A stretch of 64,000 nt of DNA from Chachezhania antarctica. GTDB taxonomy: Bacteria; Pseudomonadota; Alphaproteobacteria; Rhodobacterales; Rhodobacteraceae. Position numbers and translations under genes: made by a program. Below, one piece after another: positions 8,343-17,256 of this stretch; positions within the stretch are counted from its first letter, which is position 1; every line of letters begins with the position of its first letter. The stretch is from positions 65,945 through 129,944 of the forward strand of contig NZ_QZEX01000007.1 in the NCBI RefSeq assembly GCF_003646465.1. The letters run 5' to 3'. The notes under the pieces were generated by a model, which ran no database searches, was not told the DNA's origin, and was given only the letters and a program-made list of their open reading frames with translations.

Positions 8343-8521
8343 GCGTCATCGCGGCGGTGGGCGTCGAGGCTGCGCACCGTGCGGTCGGCTTCACGCTTGT
8401 CGCGCGCCTTTTCGGCCTTCGTGCGGCCGAACTTCACCGAGTTTTCGTCGGCCCGGGCCTTCTTGTCGGCCCGGGCCTTTTCCTTGCGGAACCGGTTCAG
8501 GTTGACCGGCCTGTCGCTCAC
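8339..8521 (-). CDS. DUF4169 family small basic protein
   Basis: A 60-aa, very charged protein ([20 protein letters not shown] at the start, many Lys, Arg, Asp and Glu). This matches the short DUF4169 proteins found after fumC in Rhodobacteraceae. It starts at GTG 8519-8521, which overlaps the fumC stop, and its stop overlaps the RHH start, so all three genes are translationally coupled. Likely a disordered or helical protein; no function is known. Confidence 0.8.
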   Translation of the reverse strand: MSDRPVNLNRFRKEKARADKKARADENSVKFGRTKAEKARDKREADRTVRSLDAHRRDDA

Positions 8522-9912
8522 GGCTTGGGGCCGACCATGTCCTCCGGCCGCACGACGCGGTCGAAGGTTTCGGCGTCGACGAAGCCAAGCGCGATGGCCT
8601 CTTCCTTCAGCGTGGTGCCGTTCTTGTGGGCCGTCTTCGCGACCTTGGTCGCGTTGTCGTAGCCGATCGTGGGCGCCAGCGCCGTCACCAGCATCAGAGA
8701 TTCCCGCATCAGCTTTTCGATCCGGGTCTTGTCCGCCTGAAGGCCATCGATCAGGTTATCGGTGAAGGTCGAGGCCGCATCGCCCAGAAGCTGCATGGAT
8801 TGCAGCACGTTGTAGGCGATCATCGGCTTGTAGACGTTCAGCTCGAACTGGCCCTGCGATCCGGCAAAGCCCACCGCGGCATCGTTGCCGAAGACATGGG
8901 CGCAGGCCTGCGTCAGCGCCTCGCACTGGGTCGGGTTCACCTTGCCGGGCATGATGGAGGAGCCGGGCTCGTTCTCCGGCAGGAGCAGTTCGCCCAGCCC
9001 GCAGCGCGGGCCCGAGCCCAGGTAACGGATGTCGTTCGCGATCTTGAAAAGCGACGCGGCGACGGTCTTCAGGGAGCCCGACATCTCCACCATCGAATCG
9101 TGGGTGGCCAGCGCCTCGAACTTGTTGGGCGCGGTGACGAAGGGGAGGCCGGTGATCTCGGCCATGTTTGCGGCCACTTCTTCGGCCCAGCCGACCTTCG
9201 TGTTCAGACCGGTGCCCACGGCCGTGCCGCCCTGCGCCAGTTGGTGGATGTGTTTCAGCGACGTCTCGATCCGCTCGATGCCCATGGCCACCATGTGGAC
9301 ATAGCCCGAAAATTCCTGCGAAAGCGTGAGCGGCGTTGCGTCCTGGGTGTGGGTGCGGCCGATCTTGATGATGCCGTCGAATTCTTCGACCTTGGCTTCG
9401 AGGCCCGCGTGCAGCTTCTTCAGCCCCGGCAGCAGCACGTCGCGCGCCATCATCGCGGTGGCGATGTGCATGGCGGTGGGGAACGTGTCGTTCGACGACT
9501 GGCCCATGTTGCAATGGTCGTTCGGATGCACCGGATCCTTGGTGCCCATCGTGCCGCCCATGATCTCGATCGCGCGGTTCGAGATGACCTCGTTCGCGTT
9601 CATGTTCGACTGGGTGCCGGACCCGGTCTGCCAGACCACCAGCGGGAAGTTGTCATCCAGCTTGCCGTCGATGACTTCGCCGGCCGCTTCGATGATCGCG
9701 GCGCCGCGTTTCTCGTCCAGCTTGCCCTCCGCCATGTTAGCCTGCGCACAGGCCTTCTTGATCACGCCAAGCGCGCGCACGATGGCCACGGGCTGCTTTT
9801 CCCAGCCGATGGGAAAGTTCATCAGAGAGCGTTGCGTCTGCGCGCCCCAATACTTGTCGGCGGGTACGTCGAGCGGGCCGAAACTGTCGGTTTCGGTACG
9901 GGTGTCGGTCAT
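8518..9912 (-). CDS. fumC: Class II fumarate hydratase FumC
   Basis: FumC hydrates fumarate to L-malate in the TCA cycle, as a soluble homotetramer. About 464 aa. The fumarase/aspartase signature [13 protein letters not shown] is present, as are [21 protein letters not shown]-type substrate-site residues and the [12 protein letters not shown] loop. ATG at 9910-9912 is chosen because GGAGG lies at the right distance upstream and the family starts with a short N-terminal tail; the open frame extending to 10197 reads through non-coding sequence. It heads the fumC-DUF4169-RHH operon. Confidence 0.97.
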   Translation of the reverse strand: MTDTRTETDSFGPLDVPADKYWGAQTQRSLMNFPIGWEKQPVAIVRALGVIKKACAQANMAEGKLDEKRGAAIIEAAGEVIDGKLDDNFPLVVWQTGSGTQSNMNANEVISNRAIEIMGGTMGTKDPVHPNDHCNMGQSSNDTFPTAMHIATAMMARDVLLPGLKKLHAGLEAKVEEFDGIIKIGRTHTQDATPLTLSQEFSGYVHMVAMGIERIETSLKHIHQLAQGGTAVGTGLNTKVGWAEEVAANMAEITGLPFVTAPNKFEALATHDSMVEMSGSLKTVAASLFKIANDIRYLGSGPRCGLGELLLPENEPGSSIMPGKVNPTQCEALTQACAHVFGNDAAVGFAGSQGQFELNVYKPMIAYNVLQSMQLLGDAASTFTDNLIDGLQADKTRIEKLMRESLMLVTALAPTIGYDNATKVAKTAHKNGTTLKEEAIALGFVDAETFDRVVRPEDMVGPKP

Positions 9913-10093
9913 CGGGGCCTCCGTTGCAGACAGGATTGCAGATCGTCTAGCCGCACGCGGCAAGTGAGGCAATGGCCGAGATGAAGAAGACGGGCTGCCG
10001 AACCGTATTGCTCTTGCCGCCGGGAGGCATACATTACAACTGTGGATCGAGTGACCCGAGCCGGATTTACGGCGCGAGCGAAGGAGACAGACG

Positions 10094-10681
10094 GTGAGCG
10101 CAATCCTTTCGAGACACGGGCAACGTGCTGCGATCTGGCGGTCGTGGATCCGCGGATTGGTAACCATTGCGGTCGTGTCGGTTCTGGCTGCCGCCATCCC
10201 CGCGTCCGCCGCGCCGCTGGAGGCCTTCTACGGCGCCTATTCCGGGTCTGCCGACGTGATAGAGACCGATGGCACTACCATCCCGCGCGACATGAGTGTC
10301 GAGATCGCCGGACTTGAACGCGACAGGTTCTTGGTCTCGTGGACGTCTGTCACCTTTCGTACCGACGGGCGCGTGAAGGAGAAATCCTACACCATCGAAT
10401 TCAAGCCCGCCGACCGGCCCGGCGTCTATGCGGCGGCCCAGACGCGCAACGTGTTCGGGCACGAGGTGCAGTTCGACCCGATGTCGGGCGAGCCTTTCGT
10501 CTGGGCACGGATCGTGGATGACACGATGACGGTGTTCTCGCTGTTTGTCGGTGACGATGGGGGATACGAGATGCAGCAATTCGACCGGACGCTTGAGGCT
10601 GATGGCCTGCATCTGAGCTTCAGCCGCGTGCGCAACGGCGAGATCCTGAAAACGGTGGAGGCCGATCTGGTCCGCGACTGA
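10094..10681 (+). CDS. Secreted protein of unknown function
   Basis: A 195-aa protein with a clear N-terminal export signal (hydrophobic [19 protein letters not shown], cleavage near ASA-APLEA). The mature part is a repeating beta-strand pattern ([60 protein letters not shown]), suggesting a small calycin-like barrel. GTG 10094 has AAGGAG seven bases upstream. It is divergent from fumC and has no obvious partner. I do not recognise a named family. Confidence 0.75.
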   Translation: MSAILSRHGQRAAIWRSWIRGLVTIAVVSVLAAAIPASAAPLEAFYGAYSGSADVIETDGTTIPRDMSVEIAGLERDRFLVSWTSVTFRTDGRVKEKSYTIEFKPADRPGVYAAAQTRNVFGHEVQFDPMSGEPFVWARIVDDTMTVFSLFVGDDGGYEMQQFDRTLEADGLHLSFSRVRNGEILKTVEADLVRD

Positions 10682-11385
10682 GGCGTGTGGATGGTTCCTT
10701 AAAGGGATTTAGCAGCAATGGTCGTTCCACAGATCCCGGCGATACATGTTCTTGGATTCTTGCTTGTGAACATTGCTTTAGCTTTAGCCTTAAACAAATG
10801 CGGGGTAGATATATTCGGACGGAATATAACGAAATGGTAATTCTATTTCTCGATTTCGATCATTTTGTTTGTCCCCACCTCCGGCTTACTTTGGGTCTTT
10901 CTAGATTTAGCATCTGTTGACTTTCTGAGCGATTTCAGAGATTATATTCGCCCGACTTTATGGATTGCCGCGATCTGGTCTACTATGGCGTGTCATGTAG
11001 TCGTTAGTAAAATGTTTAGATAGGAGCACTGGGAAGTCGAATTTTGCGGTTCCGACTTTGCAAAGGTCACGTTCTGCGCATGGCAGTCATATGAAACTCA
11101 CCCAGAGCTTCGCGGATTGGGCTCGAACGGCATATTGCCTGAAACACTGTCACGTAGCACAACATCTGTCAAAGGCTGGCGATAGTCCGACGGCTTCCAA
11201 GCCTTTTCGCTTGCCCGGACGCAGGGGAATCCACGATAACAGGGGCAACGGGCGGGCGATGGCGTCGCCGACGCGTGGTGCGTGCCCGATATGTCCATCC
11301 TGAACGCCGGGATCCTGCCTTGCCGCTGCCGCGGTAGCCGGGGGATCCCCTGCACGTGGCTGCGGCTCTGAATAGGAGCACGCGA
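10682..11385. other. Gene-poor, partly AT-rich intergenic stretch
   Basis: About 700 bases without a supported gene. From roughly 10690 to 11060 the sequence is clearly poorer in GC than the surroundings. A 77-codon frame at 10687-10920 and an 81-codon frame at 11058-11303 are open, but neither has a good ribosome site or a recognisable protein. It may be a decayed insert next to the creatinase gene. Confidence 0.5.
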
Positions 11386-12588
11386 ATGCACCGTCCCGAA
11401 TTCTACCGTTTCCACCAGGGCGACCGGGTTCTGCCCTTCGCGCCCGCCGAATACGATGCCCGCCTGTCGGGCCTGCGCGCGACGATGGCCGACATGGGCG
11501 TCGATGCCTGTGTCTTCACGTCGATGCACAACATCGCCTACTACTCGGGGTTCCTCTATTGCAGCTTCGGGCGGCCCTACGGGCTGGTCGTGGCGGCCAC
11601 CGACAGCGTTACCATCAGCGCCGGCATCGATGCAGGCCAGCCGTGGCGGCGGTCCCATGGCGACAACATCACCTACACCGACTGGCAGCGGAACAATTAC
11701 TGGCGCGCCATCGCCTCCGTGACGGGCAAAGGGGGCGCTATCGGGCTCGAAGACGATCACATGACCCTTGCACAAAGGGGCCTGCTGGATGCGTTCCTGA
11801 AGCCCGCCACCACGGTCGACATCGCGCCCGCCACGATGCGTCAGCGGATGGCAAAATCCCCGGCCGAGATCGCCCTGATCCGCCACGGCGCGCAGGTCGC
11901 CGATGTGGGCGGCTACGCGATCCGCGAGGCCATTGCCGAGGGCGTGCGCGAGATCGACGTCGCCATGGCCGGCCGCGACGCGATGGAGCTGGAGATCGCC
12001 AAGCGCTTCCCCGATGCCGAATACCGTGACACATGGGTCTGGTTCCAGTCGGGCATCAACACCGATGGCGCCCACAACCCCGTCACGTCCCGCACATTGC
12101 ATCGCGGGGATATCCTGTCGCTGAACACGTTCCCCATGATCTCGGGCTACTACACCGCCTTGGAGCGCACGCTGTTCGTGGGAGAGGTCGACGACGCCTC
12201 CCTCAAGATCTGGGAGGCAAACGTCGCGGCCCATGAATACGGCATGTCGCTTTTGAAACCGGGCGCCAGCTGTGCCGCGGTGACCGAGGCCATCAACGCG
12301 TTCTTCGCGGAGCGTGACCTGCTGCAGTACCGCACCTTCGGCTACGGCCATTCCTTCGGCGTGCTGTCCCATTACTACGGGCGCGAAGCCGGTCTGGAAC
12401 TGCGCGAGGACATCGACACGGTGCTGGAACCCGGCATGGTGATCTCGATGGAGCCGATGCTGACCATCCCCGAAGGTCAGCCCGGCGCGGGTGGCTACCG
12501 CGAGCATGACATTCTGGTGATCACGGAAGACGGCAACGACAACATCACCGGTTACCCTTACGGGCCCGCGTTCAACACGGTGGGATAG
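11386..12588 (+). CDS. Creatinase (creatine amidinohydrolase)
   Basis: Creatinase splits creatine into sarcosine and urea. The 400-aa product has the M24 pita-bread fold and follows Pseudomonas creatinase closely by eye: the FTSMHNIAYYSGFLYCSFGR segment, WVWFQSGINTDGAHNPVT, the YGHSFGVLSHYYGREAGLEL block and a GAGGYREHDI tail. The Pseudomonas catalytic His232, Glu262 and Glu358 correspond to His230, Glu260 and Glu356 here with a constant offset of two. ATG 11386 has AGGAG eight bases upstream. No creatininase, sarcosine oxidase or transporter gene is adjacent. DddP and prolidases share the fold but not these blocks. Confidence 0.92.
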   Translation: MHRPEFYRFHQGDRVLPFAPAEYDARLSGLRATMADMGVDACVFTSMHNIAYYSGFLYCSFGRPYGLVVAATDSVTISAGIDAGQPWRRSHGDNITYTDWQRNNYWRAIASVTGKGGAIGLEDDHMTLAQRGLLDAFLKPATTVDIAPATMRQRMAKSPAEIALIRHGAQVADVGGYAIREAIAEGVREIDVAMAGRDAMELEIAKRFPDAEYRDTWVWFQSGINTDGAHNPVTSRTLHRGDILSLNTFPMISGYYTALERTLFVGEVDDASLKIWEANVAAHEYGMSLLKPGASCAAVTEAINAFFAERDLLQYRTFGYGHSFGVLSHYYGREAGLELREDIDTVLEPGMVISMEPMLTIPEGQPGAGGYREHDILVITEDGNDNITGYPYGPAFNTVG

Positions 12589-12623
12589 CGTCGCCGCCTG
12601 CGACGTTCATCGACAGCAGAAAA

Positions 12624-12653
12624 GGCAGCGCCCGACGCAGGGTGGGCGCTGCC
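12624..12653 (+). terminator. Hairpin after the creatinase gene
   Basis: GGCAGCGCCC (12624-12633) and GGGCGCTGCC (12644-12653) form a perfect 10-bp stem with a 10-base loop, 36 bases after the creatinase stop. The following bases are AAGGGG, so the U tract is missing; it could be a terminator of the weak type or a repeat. Confidence 0.5.
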
Positions 12654-12833
12654 AAGGGGTGTGGGACATCCACAAAGGACCGAAGACTTGCTGAAGGCCA
12701 GCCAGCGGCGTGTCGGTGAGGGTCGGGCGCGGCACGGGGAGGATCGACAAAGGATCTTCTTCTTCTCCCAACGCGTTGCTTTCATGGCCAGCTCAGGTGG
12801 GGCTCCCGAAGGGTACGCCCCGCTTGGATTGCC

Positions 12834-13439
12834 TTAGCTGGCCTGGCGATCCGTCGCTGGCGCGGCCAGTTCGTATCCGGCCCGGTAGGCTTGCTCCAGC
12901 AAGGACCGGCGTCGGCTCGGGGATCCTTTCGCGCCGTACAGTATTTCCAGCTTGCGGGGCGAAAACCCGAAATAGCCGAAGGTGCCCTTGATCCAAGCGG
13001 TTTCGAGCGCGGCCAGGTAGCCATCTTCCGCCATTTCGTCGGATCGCGCCCCGGCAGGGATCAACAGGACACCCGTCCGCGGGCGCTGAAGAGACAGCTC
13101 GGGATCGTCCAGTTGGTCATAGGCCCAGCCCCAGCTCCAGACCCGGTCGACCCAGCCCTTGGTCATTGACGGCATGCCCCACCAGAACAGGGGAAAGACA
13201 AGACAAACGGCATCCGCGCGGGCAATGCGCACCTGTTCCTGCAGCACATCCGAGGGAACCTTGGCGCCGTCATCCGCCTCGATATCGGCAAGGGTCCAAC
13301 GCGGGTCGAAGCCTTCGGCGTGCAGGTCCGCAAGTTCCACGGAATGACCAGCTGCCTTTGCGCCTTCCATGAAGCTTTGCGCCGCGGCCGCGCTGAAGGC
13401 GTTGGGATCCGGGTGATCGAGGACGGTCAGTACATGCAT
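12834..13439 (-). CDS. NAD(P)H oxidoreductase, flavodoxin-2 fold
   Basis: A 201-aa protein with the flavodoxin-like fold of quinone reductases and azoreductases: strand-loop MHVLTVLDHPDPNAFSAAAA for the FMN/FAD phosphate, then FPLFWWGMPSMTKGWVDRVW, the hallmark second flavin-site segment, and GYFGFSPRKLEILYG near residue 170. It probably carries out two-electron reduction of quinones or similar compounds in the cytosol. Single gene, convergent with the creatinase transcript. The substrate is not evident. Confidence 0.88.
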   Translation of the reverse strand: MHVLTVLDHPDPNAFSAAAAQSFMEGAKAAGHSVELADLHAEGFDPRWTLADIEADDGAKVPSDVLQEQVRIARADAVCLVFPLFWWGMPSMTKGWVDRVWSWGWAYDQLDDPELSLQRPRTGVLLIPAGARSDEMAEDGYLAALETAWIKGTFGYFGFSPRKLEILYGAKGSPSRRRSLLEQAYRAGYELAAPATDRQAS

Positions 13440-13757
13440 ATGGGGCTCATTTCATGGTGGCTGACGCTTCTGCTAGCACCTCAACCCAACTTCAGGTCAA
13501 GCCGCAAAGTACGGTGGCCGCTATGAGGAAATGGCAAGACGCATGGTCGGACATACGAGCAGGCGTGCGCGGGCTTGCAGCAACAGGCCAGTGGCCGGGC
13601 TCTGGCCGATAGAACAAGCAACGGAGTACGACTGCACCAAGCCCGAAGGACCGAATACTGCCGAGCACGACTGGCTGCTTTCGAAGGATCGGCAAGATCC
13701 CCTGCGACCCGAGATCTGGCATGCGTTCAAACATGTTGGACCGCTCTATCACGCGAC
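13440..13757. other. Intergenic stretch without a supported gene
   Basis: About 320 bases between two minus-strand genes. It is somewhat lower in GC than the backbone. A 76-codon plus-strand frame (13531-13761) is open and has a protein-like C-terminal half, but its ribosome site is poorly placed and it overlaps the next gene's end. I would not call it. Confidence 0.4.
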
Positions 13758-14366
13758 CTAATCGCTTTCGATGATCCAGTATCTCTCTGCGATGAGTCGC
13801 GTGGCGAGCCATACGAGCGCGAAGAGCACCGGGTCGGAAAGAACATTGTAGATGACCCAATGATCGGTTGTCAGCGCCCGCCGCGCCACCTCGTTCGCAA
13901 GGGCCGAGAAGAGCGCGAGCGCGATCCATGCGGTGTTCAAAACAGGCCAGCCCTTTGCGTGGATACGGAGCTTGTAGCCGAGTGTTCTTTGGAGAAGACT
14001 CGGCCGAACAAGCGCACCGATAGCAAGGATGGCGGCGAACGCGAGTGCTCCTACCGTCGGACGAATGAATACGAAAGTTTCATCGCCCAGAAAGATACCG
14101 AGCCCAGTGAGGACAAGGGCGAGCACGAGGGTTGATACAGCCAGCCAGGGCACGGATCCATCCCAACGCCAGCGTATGCCGACGGCCGCAGCGGTCGCCG
14201 CGGTCGCTGCGCCAGCTGCCCAAAACAGCTCGCCGAACGCATTGCCAAGCAGGAAGGCTAATCCGGGCAGCAATTCGAGAATTAGGCGGCGATCCATTCG
14301 TTCATACAGTAGTCGCCATAGAAGATTCGCAAGGTCTTCATCAGATGGTAATGGCGAAGCCGTCAT
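13758..14366 (-). CDS. IspZ/YciB-like inner membrane protein, divergent
   Basis: About 202 aa with five to six hydrophobic segments. It resembles the IspZ (intracellular septation protein A, YciB) family in the order of features: ILELLPGLAFLLGNAFG near the start, a central membrane pair, then LLQRTLGYKLRIHAKGWPVLN followed by TAWIALALFSALANEVAR, which mirrors the QRMLGKEL-to-NLAWA-to-ANIY stretch of YciB. YciB-type proteins affect cell-envelope synthesis and division. The N-terminal start is uncertain: the frame is open to 14510, and ATG 14366 gives a normal length. Its base composition is lower in GC than neighbours, which suggests an acquired or second copy. Confidence 0.6.
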   Translation of the reverse strand: MTASPLPSDEDLANLLWRLLYERMDRRLILELLPGLAFLLGNAFGELFWAAGAATAATAAAVGIRWRWDGSVPWLAVSTLVLALVLTGLGIFLGDETFVFIRPTVGALAFAAILAIGALVRPSLLQRTLGYKLRIHAKGWPVLNTAWIALALFSALANEVARRALTTDHWVIYNVLSDPVLFALVWLATRLIAERYWIIESD

Positions 14367-14556
14367 CCGGTTCAGTTGAAGAAACGACGTCTCCGTCCGC
14401 AGGGCAGCCGCGCGGATGCCGACGCTTGAAACTCCGCTCCGGATCGACGCGGCCATGGTTCTCAATCGCTGCCCGAAACCCTTCGGAAGCGGAAACGCCG
14501 CACAGCTCATGCTGTACGGCGTTCGGCAGGATACGGGCAGTTCTTCCGCCCCTGGA

Positions 14557-15114
14557 TCAGTGGTTCACCCGGCGGAATTCGAACACGCGGGCGGGGGGAA
14601 GGTTGTTCCAGACCATGCCGCGGCGGCGGCAGGTGATGCCCAGTTCGGCGCGCATGTCTTCCGCGATGGGCGGGGTAGGGCTGTAGGTGATCTGGGTGAT
14701 AAAGCCGTCCGAGCGCATGACCTTCAGCGCCGTGCCCACGACCTCGCGCTGGATCTTGGGGCGCGCCAGAACCGGCACGCCCGAGATCACGGCGCCGATG
14801 TCGGTCAGACCCAGCTTGTCGATCTCCTGCGCGGGGCGGTTCAGCACGTTCACGCCCGGGAACTTGCGGGCCAGTTCCTCGCAGAAGCGTTCGTTGGTCT
14901 CCATCAGCGTGATCCGTTCCGGGGCCACGCCGCGGGCCAGGATTGCCCTGGTGAAGCTGCCGGTGCCGGGGCCGATTTCGACGATCGGGCCGTCGATGTC
15001 TTCCAGCCCTTCCGTCATCTTCCGGGCCACCGCAGCCGACGATGGCGCAAGCGCCACGACCTCGGTAGGTCGTCGGATCATCTCTCCCAGAAACACCGCA
15101 AAATCGTTCGCCAT
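14557..15114 (-). CDS. pmtA: Phospholipid N-methyltransferase (PmtA type)
   Basis: About 185 aa, class I SAM-dependent methyltransferase. Motif I is IVEIGPGTGSFTRAIL, then ERITLMETNERFCEELARKFPGVNVLN (motif II) and the post-motif VISGVPVL. The C-terminal NNLPPARVFEFRR corresponds to the IPPAQLWIYRR end of rhizobial PmtA, which methylates phosphatidylethanolamine stepwise to phosphatidylcholine at the inner membrane. ATG 15114 is preferred because GAGAGG then lies about 9 bases upstream; ATG 15123 is also possible. A perfect CtrA-type box lies at 15209-15223 upstream. Rhodobacter also has an unrelated UbiE-like PmtA, so substrate assignment needs care. Confidence 0.78.
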   Translation of the reverse strand: MANDFAVFLGEMIRRPTEVVALAPSSAAVARKMTEGLEDIDGPIVEIGPGTGSFTRAILARGVAPERITLMETNERFCEELARKFPGVNVLNRPAQEIDKLGLTDIGAVISGVPVLARPKIQREVVGTALKVMRSDGFITQITYSPTPPIAEDMRAELGITCRRRGMVWNNLPPARVFEFRRVNH

Positions 15115-15208
15115 GAGATCCATCCCTCTCAATTCAAATCGACTCGAACCTGTGCTGGTCGATCTGGATCGAAGTCATACAGCACAAGCCGGATGGGCTA
15201 CAAATACG

Positions 15209-15223
15209 TTAACCAACGGTTAA
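15209..15223 (-). promoter_or_regulatory. Candidate CtrA box upstream of pmtA
   Basis: TTAACCAACGGTTAA matches TTAA-N7-TTAA without mismatch on both strands. It lies about 95-110 bases upstream of the pmtA start, between pmtA and the 3' end of sspB. Perfect matches are rare in sequence this rich in GC. Confidence 0.55.
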
Positions 15224-15340
15224 CCTGTCAACGCCCCGGCCTGCGAACACTGGGGAATTGTGGTGTCACGGCCATCGATGCAGGTGTTTCACGCCGAGCG
15301 GATCGGCAAAAAATCGCCAAAATTTTTTACAAAAACGTCA

Positions 15341-15838
15341 TTATTTCCGGAACTTATCCAGCGAAACGATCTCGGCATCCGCGCGTTCGCCGGGCGGATC
15401 GCGGGGCTCGTCCACGTCGATACTGTCGCCCCGGTCGCCTGACCGTAGCGGCTTGTCAGGCGCGACGGTGTCGTCATCCTCGTCCTCGGGCGTCTCGAAG
15501 CGGAGGCCGAATTCCACGGACGGGTCCACGAAGGTGCGGATCGCGGTGTAGGGGATGTACAGCGGTTCGGGCTGATCGCCGAAGTTCAGCGTTACGGCAA
15601 AGCCGTCGTCCTCGATCGAAAGCCCGTCATACCAGTGTTGCATGACCACGGTCATTTCCGACGGGTAGCGATCCGACAGCCAGTCGGCCATGCGCGCGTC
15701 GGGATGGGTGGTGTCGAAGGTGATGAAGAAGTGATGCGCGCCGGGCAGGCCATGGGCCTCCACGTCCTGAAGCACGGTCTTGATCAGGCCGCGCATCGCT
15801 GCGTGCATCAGATTGCCGTAATCGATTTCGCGCTCCAT
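15341..15838 (-). CDS. sspB: SspB family protein (ClpXP adaptor)
   Basis: SspB tethers ssrA-tagged and some other substrates to ClpX for degradation. The 165-aa product has the alphaproteobacterial SspB form: IDYGNLMHAAMRGLIKTVL, then GAHHFFITFDTTHPDARMADWL and YPSEMTVVMQHWYDGL, FAVTLNFGDQPEPLYIPY and TAIRTFVDPSVEFGLRF, followed by an acidic linker and a short C-terminal tail (ADAEIVSLDKFRK) that resembles the ClpX-binding tail. ATG 15838 has GAAGG a few bases upstream. Confidence 0.93.
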   Translation of the reverse strand: MEREIDYGNLMHAAMRGLIKTVLQDVEAHGLPGAHHFFITFDTTHPDARMADWLSDRYPSEMTVVMQHWYDGLSIEDDGFAVTLNFGDQPEPLYIPYTAIRTFVDPSVEFGLRFETPEDEDDDTVAPDKPLRSGDRGDSIDVDEPRDPPGERADAEIVSLDKFRK

Positions 15839-15981
15839 GCCTTCGTTCCCTGGGCTTGTTCCCGCACGCCCCACCCGAGGAGTGTCCGTTCGGGCAGAAT
15901 AGGGGATTCGGGTAAAGATGAAAGGCCCTGCGCACCGATTGCGCCGTCATGGCGTCCCACCGGCGAAATACAACCGTGGCG

Positions 15982-17256
15982 TTAAAATGCCCCCGGAATT
16001 GCAGCCGCGACAATGCCGAGCACGGCCATCACCGCCAGCGTTTCGGCCAGACCCCGTTTGAACCGCAGCATCGCCAGCGCGGCCAGGGCGGTGAGGGCCA
16101 GCGCCAGCGGCTGGAGCGTCGACGGATCGGGCAGGGGGATCTGTACCGGACCGGCCGACCACGTTCCGACCTCTCCGAACCAGACATGGAGCGCGAACCA
16201 GACCGACAGGTTCAGGATCACGCCGACCACCGCGGCGGTGATGCCCTGCAATGCAGCCGACAGCCGCGGCCGCGCGGCCAGCTGTTCGACATATGGCCCG
16301 GCAAGGAAGATCCACAGGAAGCAGGGCACGAAGGTGGCCCAGAGAGCCACGACTCCGGCCGCCAGTCCCAGCCACGGGCCGGCGCGCAGGTCGCCGGCCA
16401 GCATCGCGACGAACTGGGTGACAAGGATCAGCGGGCCGGGCGTGGTTTCGGCCAGCCCCAGCGCGTCGATCATCTGCGCGGTCGAGATCCAGCCGAAATC
16501 GACCACCGCCGTCTGCGTGATGTAGGACAGCACCGCGTAGGCGCCGCCGAAGGTGATGACCGCCAGCCACGCGAAGAACCAGCCGACCTGCGCCAGAAAG
16601 ACCTGGCCCGTGGCCGTCAGCGCCAGAAGGGGCACCAGCCACAGGGCCAGCCACAGCGCCGCCGTGCGCAGCGTGCTGCCGGCGGAATTGGTGAAGGGTG
16701 GCGGCGCGGTGTCGGGCCTGGGCGCGGTCAGAAAACCGTAGAGCGCCGCGGCGGCGATGATGAGGGGAAAGGGCAGGTCGAAACAGAAAATCCCGATGAA
16801 CGCCAGCGCCGCGATGCCGTATGCCCACGGCGCCGTCAGCGCCCGGGCCGACAGTTTCCTGAGCGCCTGCAGCACGATCACGATCACCGCCGCCTTCACC
16901 CCCACGAAGGCGGCCTGCACCAGCGGCACCTGCCCGTAGGCGGCATAAAGCAGCGCCAGCGCCGCGATCACCGCCGCCCCCGGCAGCACGAACAGCAGGC
17001 CCGCGATCAACCCGCCCGTCACACCGCGCAGACGCCAGCCGGCATAGGTGGCCAGCTGCATCGCTTCCGGCCCCGGCAGCAGCATGCACAGGCTTAGCGC
17101 CCGCAGGAATCCGGGCTCGTCCAGCCATGGGCGTTCCTCGACCAGTTCGCGGTGCATCAGCGCGATCTGGGCCGCGGGGCCGCCGAAGGATAGCAAGCCG
17201 ATCCGACCGAAGACACGGGTCATCTGGGCCAGTGTCGGGGATGTTTCATGGGTCAT
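15982..17256 (-). CDS. chrA: Chromate efflux transporter ChrA
   Basis: ChrA (CHR family, long bidomain form) exports chromate and lowers its toxicity. The product is 424 aa with two homologous halves of about five to six membrane segments each. Each half has the family signature: FGRIGLLSFGGPAAQIALMH near residue 20 and VITFGGAYAVLSYI in the second half; LLPGPEAMQLATY and ETTPGPLILVTQF are the two conserved PGP motifs. Its ATG overlaps the stop of the rhodanese/ChrB gene (17253-17256), so the two proteins are produced together. Confidence 0.95.
   Translation of the reverse strand: MTHETSPTLAQMTRVFGRIGLLSFGGPAAQIALMHRELVEERPWLDEPGFLRALSLCMLLPGPEAMQLATYAGWRLRGVTGGLIAGLLFVLPGAAVIAALALLYAAYGQVPLVQAAFVGVKAAVIVIVLQALRKLSARALTAPWAYGIAALAFIGIFCFDLPFPLIIAAAALYGFLTAPRPDTAPPPFTNSAGSTLRTAALWLALWLVPLLALTATGQVFLAQVGWFFAWLAVITFGGAYAVLSYITQTAVVDFGWISTAQMIDALGLAETTPGPLILVTQFVAMLAGDLRAGPWLGLAAGVVALWATFVPCFLWIFLAGPYVEQLAARPRLSAALQGITAAVVGVILNLSVWFALHVWFGEVGTWSAGPVQIPLPDPSTLQPLALALTALAALAMLRFKRGLAETLAVMAVLGIVAAAIPGAF

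Noticed and set aside
10687-11303. Two short plus-strand frames in the AT-rich gap
   Set aside because: No ribosome site, no coherent protein pattern; one is rich in Cys, Phe and His from AT-rich non-coding sequence.
11386-12588. Idea that the M24-family gene is the DMSP lyase DddP
   Set aside because: The sequence blocks and catalytic residue positions follow creatinase; the N-terminal region of DddP is absent.
13531-13761. 76-codon plus-strand frame with a protein-like C-terminus
   Set aside because: The only GAGGA-like site lies one base from the ATG, and the frame ends within the IspZ-like gene. Without a homologue search I cannot support it.
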